NCBI GenBank assembly: GCA_003988855.1
Contig: QYAI01000215.1
Span: 1-42,731 of the forward strand
Direction: 5' to 3'
DNA from: Arachnopeziza araneosa
Taxonomy: Eukaryota; Ascomycota; Leotiomycetes; Helotiales; Arachnopezizaceae
DNA: 42,731 bases
Shown: piece after piece, positions 10,742 to 21,802 of the stretch
Numbering within the stretch: position 1 is the first letter of the stretch
How the letters are laid out: every line of letters starts with the position of its first letter
The notes under the pieces: generated by a model
Databases searched by the model: none
What the model was told of the DNA's origin: nothing
What the model saw: only the letters and a program-made list of their open reading frames with translations
Translations under genes and position numbers: made by a program

Positions 10742-13406
10742 GGCAAAAGCGTGTGATGAGATTGAAGATTGGTGAGGGGTGGTGAAGGGGAAAGGAGTGT
10801 GACGTTGATCGAAACGAGTGAGATCAACGAAGGAAGTAAAAGAGTGTGCCAGAGAGTTGGGTTGGAAGGAAAGAAGAAGTCGGAGGGTCGAGGGAAATTC
10901 GAGGGGTATTTATCTTCGAAATTCGTGCTAGCTAGCGCTATTGACCCGACAAAAGTTTGTTTGGTTTGCAACCGCAGGGCAATGCCCAGTTAGGGAAAGA
11001 GCTTTGGGGTTCCCGAAGGTGGAAGGAAGGTGGTGTGCGGTTGCGGCTGTGGTTGCGGCTGTGGTGCTTAGTCGCTGAAGAGACGTGACTATTAAGGAAG
11101 GGAGGCCCTCACTATGAATAACATATAGAAGACAGTATGAGAAAGAGCGTGAACTAATGAGAGGTTTGTTATATAAACTATGGCTGTCTCAAAACATTGT
11201 ACACTTCCTGCTACTCTACAAGAATTTAAGATGTTTGGCTCTTTGATTAAAATGTTAAGCAAGAAAGCTGCAGCGCTCTCTGAGTATGCGACTTCGCCGA
11301 GGACACGAAGAGACCGGGGTTCAAGAAGAAGAGGACTGTCCATCACTTTATATTATCGTGGCGCTCAAACAACACTCAGCAAGCATGCCATAACCAGAAG
11401 ACTAGTGATGTAATGCAATGGTCGCAAGTTACGGCCTTCCTATGATAGCATCTGTTTGCAGAGACTGTACACAAGACACCAAAGCGGAGAATCATTTAAT
11501 GTCAAAACTACTCTTTTGTCGTTGACCTTTAGAGATTTCATCAGTGTCCAACTGACTACATCAAGTGATCTCCAAGAACAGAAAGGTTCATGGTCATTGG
11601 AACTAGAAATCACGAGTCTGGTCTGATTGCTGTTTTGGTTTTTTATCAGACTTATGCTTGTTTACTTGTTCTTGAAGACTCTCCAGGACGTCTTGACAGC
11701 GGCCAATAGAGCGCTTACTCCCTTAGCGAGAGCCGATAAGCTTGGATCCCATAAGTTGTATGGCCAGAACAAGCTTGCTCCACAAGTTTTGACTTTTGGC
11801 AGCTATCAGACCAGAAGGTGATAGGCGTAGTGAATTTTCTCAATACGTTGACCTGGGTGCTCAAGGACTACCGTGGTCGGATACCTCACTCGAGGAATCA
11901 GGATGAAGATTGATCACGTAGCCAAGAGTCTCTTCCTGAGTGTAGAACGGGCCAATAGGAAAAGCTGTAACTTGAAAGAAAGAATAGCAGCTAAGTACTG
12001 AATCAAATGGCAACGACAAGCTCTGACACCAGAACAGGTAAACAATCCCTAATGAGTAGGAGTGTAATCTTCTGTCTCTGCTGAGCATATTCAAGAAGAA
12101 GGGACTTTTAAAGCCGCCTCATATAGCGTGTTTGCTTGCAAACAAAACGACTGAGATGAAGGCTTGGTTTGCGGCAAGATAACTCTCGTCATGCATATTG
12201 CCTCTGGCTGAAGAAAAGCCCCAGAAACACTCTTCATGGGCTAGCAAGTATGGCTTCCACAGTAGCAGACTCCAAGGTCGAGGCAACCGCTCAAGTAATG
12301 TGGCTATAGGTTGGGAGAACAGGCTGGTAAAGGTTGGATTGGGATGGTGAAGTTGCAATCTCAAGAGTTCCTTCACAAATTCTTTGAAAGTAAAATATGG
12401 GTCGTGCACGCGCTTGCAGCAGTAGCGTAGGTTAGCGCGTCACAAGCATAGATACCTCTGCAGGACGGGAAAAGGTGGCGGAATGAGGCGCCAAGGCCAG
12501 CACTGGATGACTCTCTAAACGAACAGAATTCAGTTCCTAAATATGTTCTCGTTTGAACAATACTTGTTCATGTATACAAACAGGCAATTATAGAGAATTT
12601 GTGCTTACTAGGATGTGATTTAAGTTTGTGGTTGTTTTTATACATATTTATTCGTATGTTCTCCTGCAGAGGTGTCTTTCTACAAATCGTTTGGTGCTTC
12701 TGCCTCTCTAAATACAAACTTAATTTCAATCGTCGAGTTTCTTAACTATAAGCGCTCTCCTTGATCGTGCGATTGTCTCCCTTTATTTGTAGTGTGACCT
12801 GGATTTGTGTGCAGATTCAGGCATGTCTTTTCTCTAGACAGAGAAAGTATGGCCAAGGAAACTCGATTCTTTAATTATACTCATTTCTATTAAACTTCTT
12901 AAACTTGTAACGTCTATCCCTGCGTGCCGAAAAAACTTTATAGTTTAGGGGTCTTAAATCTCTTATCGCGACGGCACAATAATCGTGCTCCGCTATCTCC
13001 TGTCATCAACCTCCTTCTTTTCCGTTCTGCTGTTGTCAGACCTGCGACCTTGTCAAACAATTGCCATAAACAAAATTAGTTATAGCCGATGATGGAACCC
13101 GATGGAGTCACACTTCAGGGGAGGCGGAAGAATTGAGGGTACGTACCTATCAAGGGAACCAAAGCATCTAATGATGCTCACTCCACTGACTGCTTTCCAG
13201 AAGTTGACTAAGAATTTCGATATGGTGAATTGATCTGGCGATAATACTAGGAAGGATAGAGAGGAGAGAAAGAAGAAGGGGGGGGAGAGAGAAGCGAGAG
13301 AGAAGGAGGAGCAGGAGGCGAAAGAGAAGGAGGCCATAGAAAAGGAGGTGAGAGAGAAAGGATAGGGAAAATAGTCTAAAGACAATTCTCAAGCCGACTC
13401 TAGTTA
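10742..13406. other. 2.7-kb intergenic stretch without a supported gene
   Basis: The first 300 bp are purine-rich and probably the promoter and 5' leader of the RRM gene. A GGTTGCGGCTGTGGTTGCGG short repeat lies near 11038-11070. Open frames at 11092-11346 (-), 11627-11821 (+) and 12119-12409 (-) are short and carry no recognised motif. The last (96 residues, starting MHDPYFTFKEFVKELL) looks most protein-like and may be a relic. A polypurine tract sits at about 13240-13375. Confidence 0.45.
13240..13375 (+). repeat. Polypurine (GA-rich) tract
   Basis: About 135 bp of nearly unbroken A/G on the plus strand, including a run of nine or more G. Read in one plus-strand frame it gives a Lys/Glu-rich coil-like peptide ending at a TAG, so it may be a scrap of a coding low-complexity region or a non-B-DNA-forming tract. 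Confidence 0.6.
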
Positions 13407-14387
13407 CTATGGTTTCTCGGTTTGCTTGCTAAATAATACTTCTAAATCCTTTTTATATCCTTTATAATCAGTGACTGTTCTCTCAACAACCTCAGCAGAA
13501 CCTTGACAGCAAGGCAGTGGTCGGTTTGTTAACGTTATTGTTCCGTCACTATGGAACTGGAATGAGCCGATTCGATGCTGAGGAATATGGACCAAGGAAA
13601 GAATCAAGCGAGACATGCCTCGGAAGAGATTCTGCCTCCGCATTGGGTCATTGCGGTGCTTCTCCCACGTATTGGAGAGCATCTGGCCCGTATTAGGACC
13701 GATGTATTCAAGAAGTATATACGCAGTAGGAGGCCGTTGGCTCGTTGGATGTGCGGTATAGTATGAGAGGGTAGGGCATCGAAGAAGGTTACGGAGACCG
13801 CGCTAGAACATGCGCCAAAAGCGGATGTAGAAAGGTTTTTGTTGCTCGTAGACAAACTATACCAGCAGCATGGTTAGCACGGAATATATCAAGCAGTTGG
13901 CATAGTAGCTTACATGGCGGTGATCAGAGAAGCCAAAGCCATACAAGTGTAGAATGCGAATGTCGGGGCATTGATGTTGTATCCACACATACATTCCTAC
14001 CTCAGAGCTCAACTTTTCATCCACAGTGCCAGGGTACTTGGCTTCAGCAAGCTTGTGTGGCATAGGACAACGAAACATGAGCTTCTTGTAGAAGCGGGTC
14101 GATCATACCTTGATGGGTATACAGACATTGAAGCTGCCACGAATCCATTGATCCTTTGGATTGACAATATAGGTGTCTCGATTGCTAAGCTCTAAGTGGT
14201 GCTTAATAAGAGCTTGAATAGCTTGTCTCTGGTCCCAGAGTGACTGGTATAGCTCCGTCGCTGCCTCAAGGTATGCTGCTTGGCTGATGATATTTGCATC
14301 TTTCTGAAGTGCGGACTCGTATGTGATGGGTTTCCGGTGATCTAGCTTGAGGGCAGTAGGCGTGGTACGAGCCGGCCTAGCCGCCAT
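13407..14387 (-). pseudogene. Broken APH-like phosphotransferase gene
   Basis: The intact family (fungal phosphotransferases with the aminoglycoside-phosphotransferase/choline-kinase fold) would phosphorylate a small molecule; none is known for this copy. From ATG at 14387 the frame reads DQWIRGSFNVCIPIKV, then a TGA at 14105-14103, then an LMFRCPMPHKLAEA stretch matching the family's nucleotide-binding part, then PDIRILHLYGFG. A 57-nt intron (13913-13857) fits. After it comes a TAG at 13805-13803 where family members have Trp, then LLEYIGPNTGQMLSNTW and DGTITLTNRPLP. The frame ends at 13407, well short of the usual C-terminal lobe. Two in-frame stops and a missing end make this a relic. The TGA could instead sit in a missed intron; the TAG cannot be avoided easily. 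Confidence 0.8.
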
Positions 14388-15310
14388 AAGCAGTGTGCTT
14401 GAGGATCTCTAGCATGCGAGATTTTGGCAAATGCGAGACGATAGGGTCGATGCTGGCTTGAATGCGACTCCTGGGATGTTCAAAGATTTCGTTTGTGATT
14501 TTCGCGCCTGAGCCAACTACGCCAGGCATAGTGTAGCTACAAGCCTATCGAAATCTCGCAGATATCCTCAGGAATGCTCTATGTATCTTTGAATTCATCC
14601 AAGATTGGCTGTAACCGCTGTGTTGACTCTCTAAGGCCGAGTTCGAACGCCTCTGTCCAAGATTAGCAACAGATAGATATGTATTAGGGTATGTAGACAG
14701 ACGGTCTGGCGTTCCATCAAGTGTGATTGCATGTGTTACTCCATCGGTATGAAGAGTTGCTGGGCTGATGTTCGTATCCGACTGCCGGGGAAGATCTTGC
14801 GGTATCTCGAGTCGAGGATATGGCGACGACTCTAAATGATGTTAATTTAGCGTTCTGATTCTTGAACGACTACTAGACTTACCATGTGAGAAGTGTCGTG
14901 TATCGTGGTAGAAGTTCAACGGATAGTCGTGCGTTGAGGAGGAGCAACCGCTTTGTAGTATCGTTCCTCTTTGAAGGCCCGGCTGATTTCAGGATCGACC
15001 ATGACAAATGCTTCCTCTGGATCTCCGAGATCTACTTCGACTTTGCGGGTCGCTAGAGTTCCCTCGGAGCTGATGGCGATGAGCTTCGCCGTTGCGGTAT
15101 GAAAGGTACGGTAGGTGGTTCCTGGTGGCTTCTTGAACGCGCGAATGGAGATTCATAGTTGTGGGATGATGTGACGCATGATGAGTGGGTTGCTGGGCGC
15201 GATGAATATATTCGCCGTCGCAGTTGAGAAGTTGGAGAGTTTGACGTAGAAGAATGGCGAGTCGTTGCCGAGTAAATATGTAGGTACTGCTTGTGCGCAA
15301 GACTAGCATC
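14388..15310 (-). pseudogene. Unidentified degenerate coding remnant
   Basis: Minus-strand frames here look protein-like but cannot be joined into one gene. Around 15290-14930 a frame with one TGA contains GNDSPFFYVKLSNF, RAFKKPPGTTYRTFHTATAK and VEVDLGDPEEAFVMVDPEIS. A shifted frame follows through a plausible intron (GTAAGT near 14883 to TAG near 14833) into PYPRLEIPQDLPRQ and THAITLDGTPDRLSTYPNTY. A further frame near 14640-14520 also has stops. I recognise no family. It lies head-to-tail with the APH-like relic and next to the CIA30 promoter, and part of it may be plain intergenic sequence. Confidence 0.35.
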
Positions 15311-15397
15311 GATCCGGTGGATCTAGCTTTCGACAGTACTTTGCGTGGCATTACCCACGGCCCCTCGTTTTCTCCTAGCATGCCATCTTAGGGCACG

Positions 15398-16277
15398 ATG
15401 AGGGCTTCTGCTCCTTTGTTGGCCAAAGGATTCTTTGGTAGGAGTCTGGATGAATTCAAACGAGTGTTTGCCTATGGTGAGTCTTCGAACTCTCTGCTGC
15501 ATCGACTCTTCTTTGGCACGGCACCGCTGACCTTTCGTAGCTCTCAAAGCAGAAGGCACCCGCCGAGCAATGAAACCTTACATCTTGGCCTCTTTCCACG
15601 ACCCCGACTTCATTCAAGACTGCAAGCCTATGTGCGACAAAGATATCGGGGGTTACTCGACTGTAAATCTCGATTGGCACGCCCCCACTACCATCCCGAA
15701 CTCTCCTCCGTCCGAGAACAATCATGGGAATGCAAAATTTCATGGCACCATCTCGATTGAACTACCTAAGAACAGACCCGATGTCCACCGATCAGGATAT
15801 GCAGCCTGGCGCACGAAAGATCGAGGGTTTACTATGTTCGGGAAGTCGCTGTGGGATGTTGACCCGTATGCGTACTTGGCATTGAGGATCAAGAGCGATG
15901 GGAGGAAATATTTTGTCAATTTACAGACCGAGAGTATTGTGCCTACGGACATACACCAGCATCGATTGTATGCAAAGCGGCCTGGGGAATGGGAGACGAT
16001 TCTGATCAAGTGGAGCGAGTTTGTGAGAACCAACCACGGGGTAGTTGTCGAACCACAGAGAGAACTGTTAAGGCAAAAAGTACGAACGGTAGGGATTGGA
16101 CTTATCGACCGGATCCCAGGACCTTATGAGCTCTGCATTGAGAAGATATGGGCTACCAATGGGTTGGGACCGGAATTTGGTGGGGACGAACCTCCTGCTG
16201 AAGATACACATCTGAGGACTAGGGGTGGTGGCAAGGTCAAATGGGGCGAAGAGCCGAAAGAAAAGGGACCGTCATGA
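15398..16277 (+). CDS. cia30: Complex I intermediate-associated protein 30 (CIA30)
   Basis: CIA30 is a mitochondrial chaperone for assembly of NADH:ubiquinone oxidoreductase (complex I). Exons 15398-15476 and 15541-16277, joined by a 64-nt intron (GTGAGT..CGTAG), give 271 residues. An in-frame TAG lies just upstream of the ATG at 15398, fixing the start. The N-terminus is basic and free of acidic residues for the first stretch (MRASAPLLAKGFFGRSLDE), fitting a matrix-targeting signal. The rest is one CIA30 beta-sandwich domain, with MCDKDIGGYSTVNLDW near residue 60, GYAAWRTKDRG, FGKSLWDVDPY, a LRIKSDGRKYFVNLQTES strand and IHQHRLYAKRPGEWE near 175, ending with PGPYELCIEKIWATNG. The length matches fungal orthologues. 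It is followed on the same strand by the APC5 gene after 424 bp. Confidence 0.95.
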
Positions 16278-16701
16278 TTGTAGAATATGTACAAATTCAA
16301 GTGTCAAATAGGGCATGATGGGAAACGGATTGTGATAGATTGCTTCCTGCTTGCAACGGTGATGATAAACTCAAACTTCCAATGGAGTCAGGGTAGGACT
16401 TGGGCAAAGAATGGTCCTCGTGTCTTCCTTTCGCATTATGAGCCCTTGCAGGTAGTTTCATGCTTCCCAAGTTTGGTCAAGCAAAGAGCCTTGCTTACCT
16501 CCGGCATGAGGCATTCCCTTTGTCCAAGACGTGGTCTAGGACTTGCAGTGGGGCGCATTGCAGGGATGGACGGCGCGTCTGACATCGCGTCTTCCCAAAA
16601 GCTTCAGGTTTGCCTAATCGGTCAATCTTTCTTCAGTCTCGAGAAATGGGAGTTTGTCACTTTTCCCGCAGATCTGAACTTCACACTTACTTGCTGCAGC
16701 C
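16278..16701 (+). other. Intergenic region, promoter of the APC5 gene
   Basis: About 420 bp between CIA30 and the APC5 gene. An open frame at 16287-16751 overlaps the APC5 start in another frame and has no recognisable features, so I treat it as chance. Confidence 0.45.
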
Positions 16702-19122
16702 ATGACCCGATTTCTTACCCCTACGAAGGTTGGCCTGCTGGTTGTCATTGAGCTTTACTGCGAGTCGACAATCCCAAGCTCTTCCACTATACCCATACTC
16801 TCATTCATTCTAAACCGGCTGCTCCCATCCACTTTCAAGTCTCAATCAAATCCCATCTCCTCCGAGTCACCGCCTTTTATTCTCGAACTCAAAGCGTTCG
16901 AAACTATCCTCTCTGCTTACCCTGCGCTTGGCATCCCAGGTCGCACATTATGGGATCATTTCTTGCAAAAGCTCTGGGGAATAGACAGTCTAGACGGGCT
17001 CCATAAATTTTTCGCCAAGCAGATAAATCTTCTAGCTAAAACCCGAGAGGAAACTCGGCAGGATACTGAAGAGGGGATTCTTCCTCCAGCTGCAGACACG
17101 ATATTACTTTCTCGCACATCACCTTTCGGAAGCTTTGTCCGAAGATCGAAAGTCGAATTCGAACGTCTACGATTCAGTGACGCTCTAGCTTTGTGGACAG
17201 CATTTGTAAGATGGAGACGAGAGTCAAAGGCATATTGGATGCGACGAAATGGGTATGAGGGAAGGTGGGCTGGAGATAAAGCTTTGTGTGAAGGAGAAGA
17301 AGAATGGGGATGGGAAGCAACAGAAATGCTGGAGCTGGTAGCATATGGTGGGTTCAGGCTATCTAATGACGAAGATGGTGCTGTTAGTACCGATGATGTG
17401 GAAAAGCTCCTGGAATTTCAAGTGGAGCAGATGCAGAGTGAGTTGCTTCACATCATTGATGATAGTTTCTGACAATATATTAGAGCATGGAAGCAGGATA
17501 TCTCCAGATGTTAGAGATAATATTAGAAACGTGCTAGATGAAAGCATCATGATACCGAGTCTGTCGCATTACCTGAAGTATGACCTCATTTATCCTTTGA
17601 CAAGTACTTTCCTAACTTCGATAGCTTCCTCGACGCTTGGAGAGCAGGAGATTATCCAACTTCATTCGACAACCTACATCGTTACTTTGACTACACAATG
17701 CAGAATCGAGATCGTCTCTTTTACCAATATGCACTTATGAACCTAGCCGTCCTTCAAGCAGACTTTGGCTGTTTCGATGAAGCAGTGGCCGCCATGATAG
17801 AAACTGTTTCAACCGCACGAGAGAACAAAGATATGGCATGTCTAAATTTTGCTTTGAACTGGTTGTATCACTTTGGCAAAGCTCACCCGAAGATCATCGC
17901 TGGAACAGACTCTACTAACATGCTCGGAGTTGAAAGAGAAGGCCTCTCATTCCTTCGAATCAAGGCTAAAGAGACGGGAATGTGGACACTCTGGAGTTCG
18001 TCCTTGCTCAGCGAGGCGAAGCTGGGGATGTCAAATGGAGAGAGTGTGGCAACTGCCTTCGAAAACATTACCAAAAGCTCAAAGTTGATTGTGGATAAGA
18101 ATATGAAGAGCATGATGGGTCCGCAAATGGCCATGCATTCTTCTTTATGGGGGCGGCTTGGCGTTGCTCTCTTGTCGAAGCAGTATTGTGAAATATTCAT
18201 GAATTGCCATGCCGAATATGCGTTGTTCGATGACACTCTTCGGTTTACAAGTCGAATTGCACACCTCCTGACGGAGAAGGGCCAATACGACCAGGCAATG
18301 GAGATGTTGGAAAGTCTCGACCAGAATTCGCTGCGCTCTTGGAAAGCAAATCAATATTGGCTGAAGTATAGAGGAATCTTGCGTTTGAAGCGCGACCTTC
18401 ATAAGAACAACTTGGACGGAGCGGATCAACTCCTCACACAACTTCTCCAATGCAATGGAGAAGATACCGACGCAGATCTCACATTCGAGATCCACATTCT
18501 TCATATTGAATATCTCACACGACGTACAGACTACAGCAAGGCTTTGTCTAAACTAGAACAGCTAGCTTCGACCTTGAATGAAGAGAGAGATGATATCAAT
18601 CTTAGAATTAAGTTATTGACAATGAAGGCCCTGTTGCAAGATAAGGCTGGGCGGCCACAAAAAGGATTTTCTGTGGCCGTACGTGCTACAAGCATAGCCT
18701 GGCGAGCACGACTCATTCCAGCTCTTTGGGCTGCGATGGGTGCCGTTGCCAATATTTTGACATCCTTGAAGGAATTTCAAGCCTCTGTGCAGCTTTTGAC
18801 CGCCATCATTCCTCGAGCTCTAGAATGTGAGAACTGTTCACTAAGTTCCCAACTCTACTCATGCCTTGCCGATGCCTATATGGGTCTAGCTGGCCAGACG
18901 GAAGCTCAAAGTCTAAAGCGAAAGGAATATCTGACGAGGTGCTTGGAGTTTATTGACAGGGCTTTCAGCGAGTACTCTGCCATTGAAGATATCATAGGCC
19001 AGTGCGAGATGATGGCGAAGAAGGCCACAATCATGAGAGTGGTCGGAGAAAGGGGACTGGCGAACGATTATGCAAGTGCTTTCTTGGACTTAAAAAGAGA
19101 GGCAGGACTTTCGCCAACTTAA
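16702..19122 (+). CDS. APC5: Anaphase-promoting complex subunit 5 (APC5)
   Basis: APC5 is a TPR-repeat scaffold of the APC/C ubiquitin ligase platform, which drives mitotic exit by marking cyclins and securin for destruction in the nucleus. Exons 16702-17437, 17484-17577 and 17625-19122, with 46- and 47-nt introns that carry clear branch sites (TTCTGAC and CCTAAC), yield 775 residues, usual for ascomycetes. The N-terminus MTRFLTPTKVGLLVVIELY matches the conserved APC5 start. The second splice restores SLSHYLNFLDAWRAGDYP and DNLHRYFDYTMQNRDR, the conserved core just before the ANAPC5 TPR domain (from about residue 290). The remainder is helical TPR-like sequence (for example LTEKGQYDQAMEMLESL). 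No signal or membrane segment is evident beyond the hydrophobic first helix. The identification is strong. Confidence 0.92.
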
Positions 19123-19825
19123 ATACGGTACCCATGAACGATATATGTTAAAGCTTCTTCCCTTTCCCAAGCCCGCGTATTTACAGACCTTAAGCCTCTG
19201 ACCCTTCAGCTAAGGAAATATGTCAATCTAGCTTGGTTAACTCTGTGTTTCGTAAATGGAACCTTTAACTCACAACATGAAGGAAATGTGGAATAATCGT
19301 TCATGTTCGTTGATTACCACTGAAGCTTGCTTGCTAAACTTCGTCGCCAGGGCTGGAGAAAGATACAGGAAAGATAAATGACACCACAAGTGAAGCGCTG
19401 TGGGCCAGTTCGCAAGCCGTCTATGAATGGAGTAGCTCCAGCCAACCTGGGTTGTAATTATCAGATGGAACACTGTCACGTTAAACCACGATCGATCAGA
19501 ATTGTTGCGGCTGACGATACGAATACTTCTCCTCCACGTCGAGAAGTTTGCTGCATACTTAGTATTAGATAGCTGTATACGGTGGTTTTACTACTTGTTT
19601 GATAGGGGGAGAGAGATGTTATAACTATAATACAAATAATTTCTTCTTAAGTAAAAGAGTAAATTTGCTACATACTTAGCACGATAGTTTTACTAGTTGT
19701 CTAATAGGGGGGGGGGGAGAGGAAGAAGAGGAGAGATGTTATAACTAACTTAAGACAAAGTGATTCCATAGAATTATTTAGACTGCGTTTTCACCAAAAC
19801 ATTCAAACTATACCTCGACCATATC
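19123..19825. other. Intergenic region with direct repeats
   Basis: After the APC5 3' flank, the only structure seen is the pair of direct repeats described separately. Short frames at 19270-19572 have no protein features. Confidence 0.45.
19547..19746. repeat. Two ~83-bp direct repeats with expanded G tract
   Basis: A unit beginning TTTGCTGCATACTTAG (19547-19629) recurs as TTTGCTACATACTTAG (19664-19746). Both copies run through a TTTTACTA stretch and a TTGATAGGGGG or CTAATAGGGGG part to GAGAGATGTTATAACTA. The second copy has a longer G run and a GAGGAAGAAGAG insertion. Most differences are C/T or length changes in the purine tract. Confidence 0.7.
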
Positions 19826-20842
19826 ATGGCCTTACCTATCAAAACCGTTAGTGTCATAGGTACAGGTGTAATTGGAACAAGCTAGACAAGCCTTTTCCTT
19901 GCTCGTGGTTTGAAAGTCATAGTTTCTGATCCAGCCCCAGGCGCAGAACAGCGGTTGTCCGAATATCCGAAGAAAGCTTAGGGAGCTTTGGGGTCTATCG
20001 GGATTTCACCTGGCGCTGCCTTGTCCAATTACAAGTTCGTGGGCACATCACTGGATGGATACTATGATCAAGTGGACTTTGTACAAGAGGTTAGCCTTTA
20101 TTGCCTGCTGTATGTTTCTCTTGGGAACCAGGGGATTAACACGTCCAGAATGCTCCAGAGAGGCTCGATGTTAAAATCAAACTGTTTGCAGCTATTGACG
20201 CAGGAACATGCCCCAATGTTATTATAGCTTCGTCGTCATTGGGACTACCATCTTCGAAATTCATTTCAGAATGCAAAGTCGAACCAGGGCGAGTTCTAAT
20301 CGGCCACTCGTTTAACCCGCCTCATCTGATGTCGTTGGTTGAAGTTGTACCTCACCCTACTACCACTAAAGCGGCCTCCCAACAAGCTCTGGATTTCTAC
20401 AAGTTAATGGGGAAAAGGCCAATCTTGGTGACCAAAGAAGTACCTGGATTTGTTGCCAATCGTCTTCAGGTTGCTGTCTTGAATGAAGCTTATAGTTTAG
20501 TTCGCCGAGGAATTGTTTCAACTGAAGAAGTCAGTAAGCATCCCACGCAATATTGATCTTTTGTGCTCTGTGAAAAGTTACCTCTGACAATTTAAGATGC
20601 TTGTATGATTACCGGGCTTGGACCTCGATGGGCATTTACCGGACCGTTCATGACGAATGTCCTTGGACAACAATCTTGGTCCCGTCGGAGCAATGTGGAC
20701 ATCTGATATGGCGGCGCACGCATTCGACTACAAGAGTGAGGATAATTTGAGTGTTTTGGATGCCAGTGTGCAGCAAATGTCGGAACACTTTGATCCCAAA
20801 GATGTTGAAGAGCAGAGAGACAAGAATAATGGGAAAATGTAA
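19826..20842 (+). pseudogene. Broken 3-hydroxyacyl-CoA dehydrogenase (lambda-crystallin type)
   Basis: The intact family oxidises 3-hydroxy substrates with NAD(P). The N-terminus keeps the Rossmann motif VSVIGTGVIGTS, then a TAG at 19883 replaces an expected Trp (before TSLFLARGLKVIVSDPAP), and a second TAG at 19979 replaces another. Introns 20090-20148 and 20534-20596 splice in phase; the middle segment keeps VLIGHSFNPPHLMSLVEVVP (catalytic His region) and VPGFVANRLQ. After WAFTGPFMTNVLG the frame is lost: the C-terminal helices (LGPVGAMWTSDMAAHAF to the end at 20842) lie in another frame, which points to a small deletion or frameshift. Three or more lesions make it a pseudogene. It is upstream of the Zn2Cys6 regulator and may once have belonged with it. 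Confidence 0.9.
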
Positions 20843-21802
20843 TCCGGCGAAAGAGTTTGGCTGGTTTATTTCTCCCTCCAATCTCTTGTGACAAGGTCCA
20901 ATGTCTGCACATTCAAGGTGAGCGTGTGCCATACTAAGACAACTTCCCAATGGGGATCCCGTCCTACCTGCTCCTCGGGATTTGATACCGGTTGTATCTA
21001 GCGCCGGGTGGCAAGTGGCTGTGAAAGGGGGCTGAGTCGATACCTTATGTTATAAAAGCTTGACGATTGGCCCGAATATCAGCCATCATTTTGACACCTC
21101 AAAAGTTTAGCCCGTTGAGAAGCCCGCCTAGATTCATTGCCATGCCTCAATCAAGCTCCACGGGCAAAGCTACCCGGCACTACGGATTTACGAAACCTCT
21201 ATTGGTTGGGCTGGGATGGCAGTTCGTCGTTGACCTCCGCATGGCTGAAGTATAGTGGCTTAGTCGCCACCTCTGCCCTATCGTATTTTGGACGCCAAGA
21301 GGGACAGCCGTTAAGTGAGGTCATAGCGCTGACAGCAGTCTATATCTTCCATCTTATATCAATGACAACAAAAGACAGGAAATTCGTCGCGAAATGACTG
21401 GAAATGACTGTGACTGTGGGAATATTTCAAGCGTTTTGGGTGATCTGTATATCAAAAATAACAACGTGCTGAAGTCTTTCTGTGCCTTGTGGCGTTTTAT
21501 AGTGGTCTGACTTCATGAAGCGATGCATCATCGCATTGTGTTACTGGTCCAATGTGTCTCTCGTGTCTGCATGCAGGTGAATAATCCGCAGCTAGCGGCT
21601 GAACGAAGATGGAGTGCATTCTGCACTTGTGGCATATACACTATTCTGTATTGTACAGTATTATGTTCCGCTGACATGTCTTCTCAATCTTTACTGGATT
21701 AATCATCACTCTAGACAGAAGGGTCAACCGATATTTCTTGTGTAAAGTTCGTTCCATATTCAGTCCACGCACAACATCACAAGTTGTCATTTGCTTTTGG
21801 AA
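20843..21802. other. 960-bp gap upstream of the Zn2Cys6 gene
   Basis: A TATAAAAG box near 21053 precedes short frames at 21067-21397 whose peptides (for example TRHYGFTKPLLVGLGWQFVV) are protein-like but unrecognised, so a truncated gene remnant is possible. The last 300 bp are presumably the regulator's promoter. Confidence 0.4.

Noticed and set aside
15323..15743. Minus-strand frames of 78-95 codons opposite the CIA30 start
   Set aside because: They are antisense shadows of the well-supported CIA30 exons.
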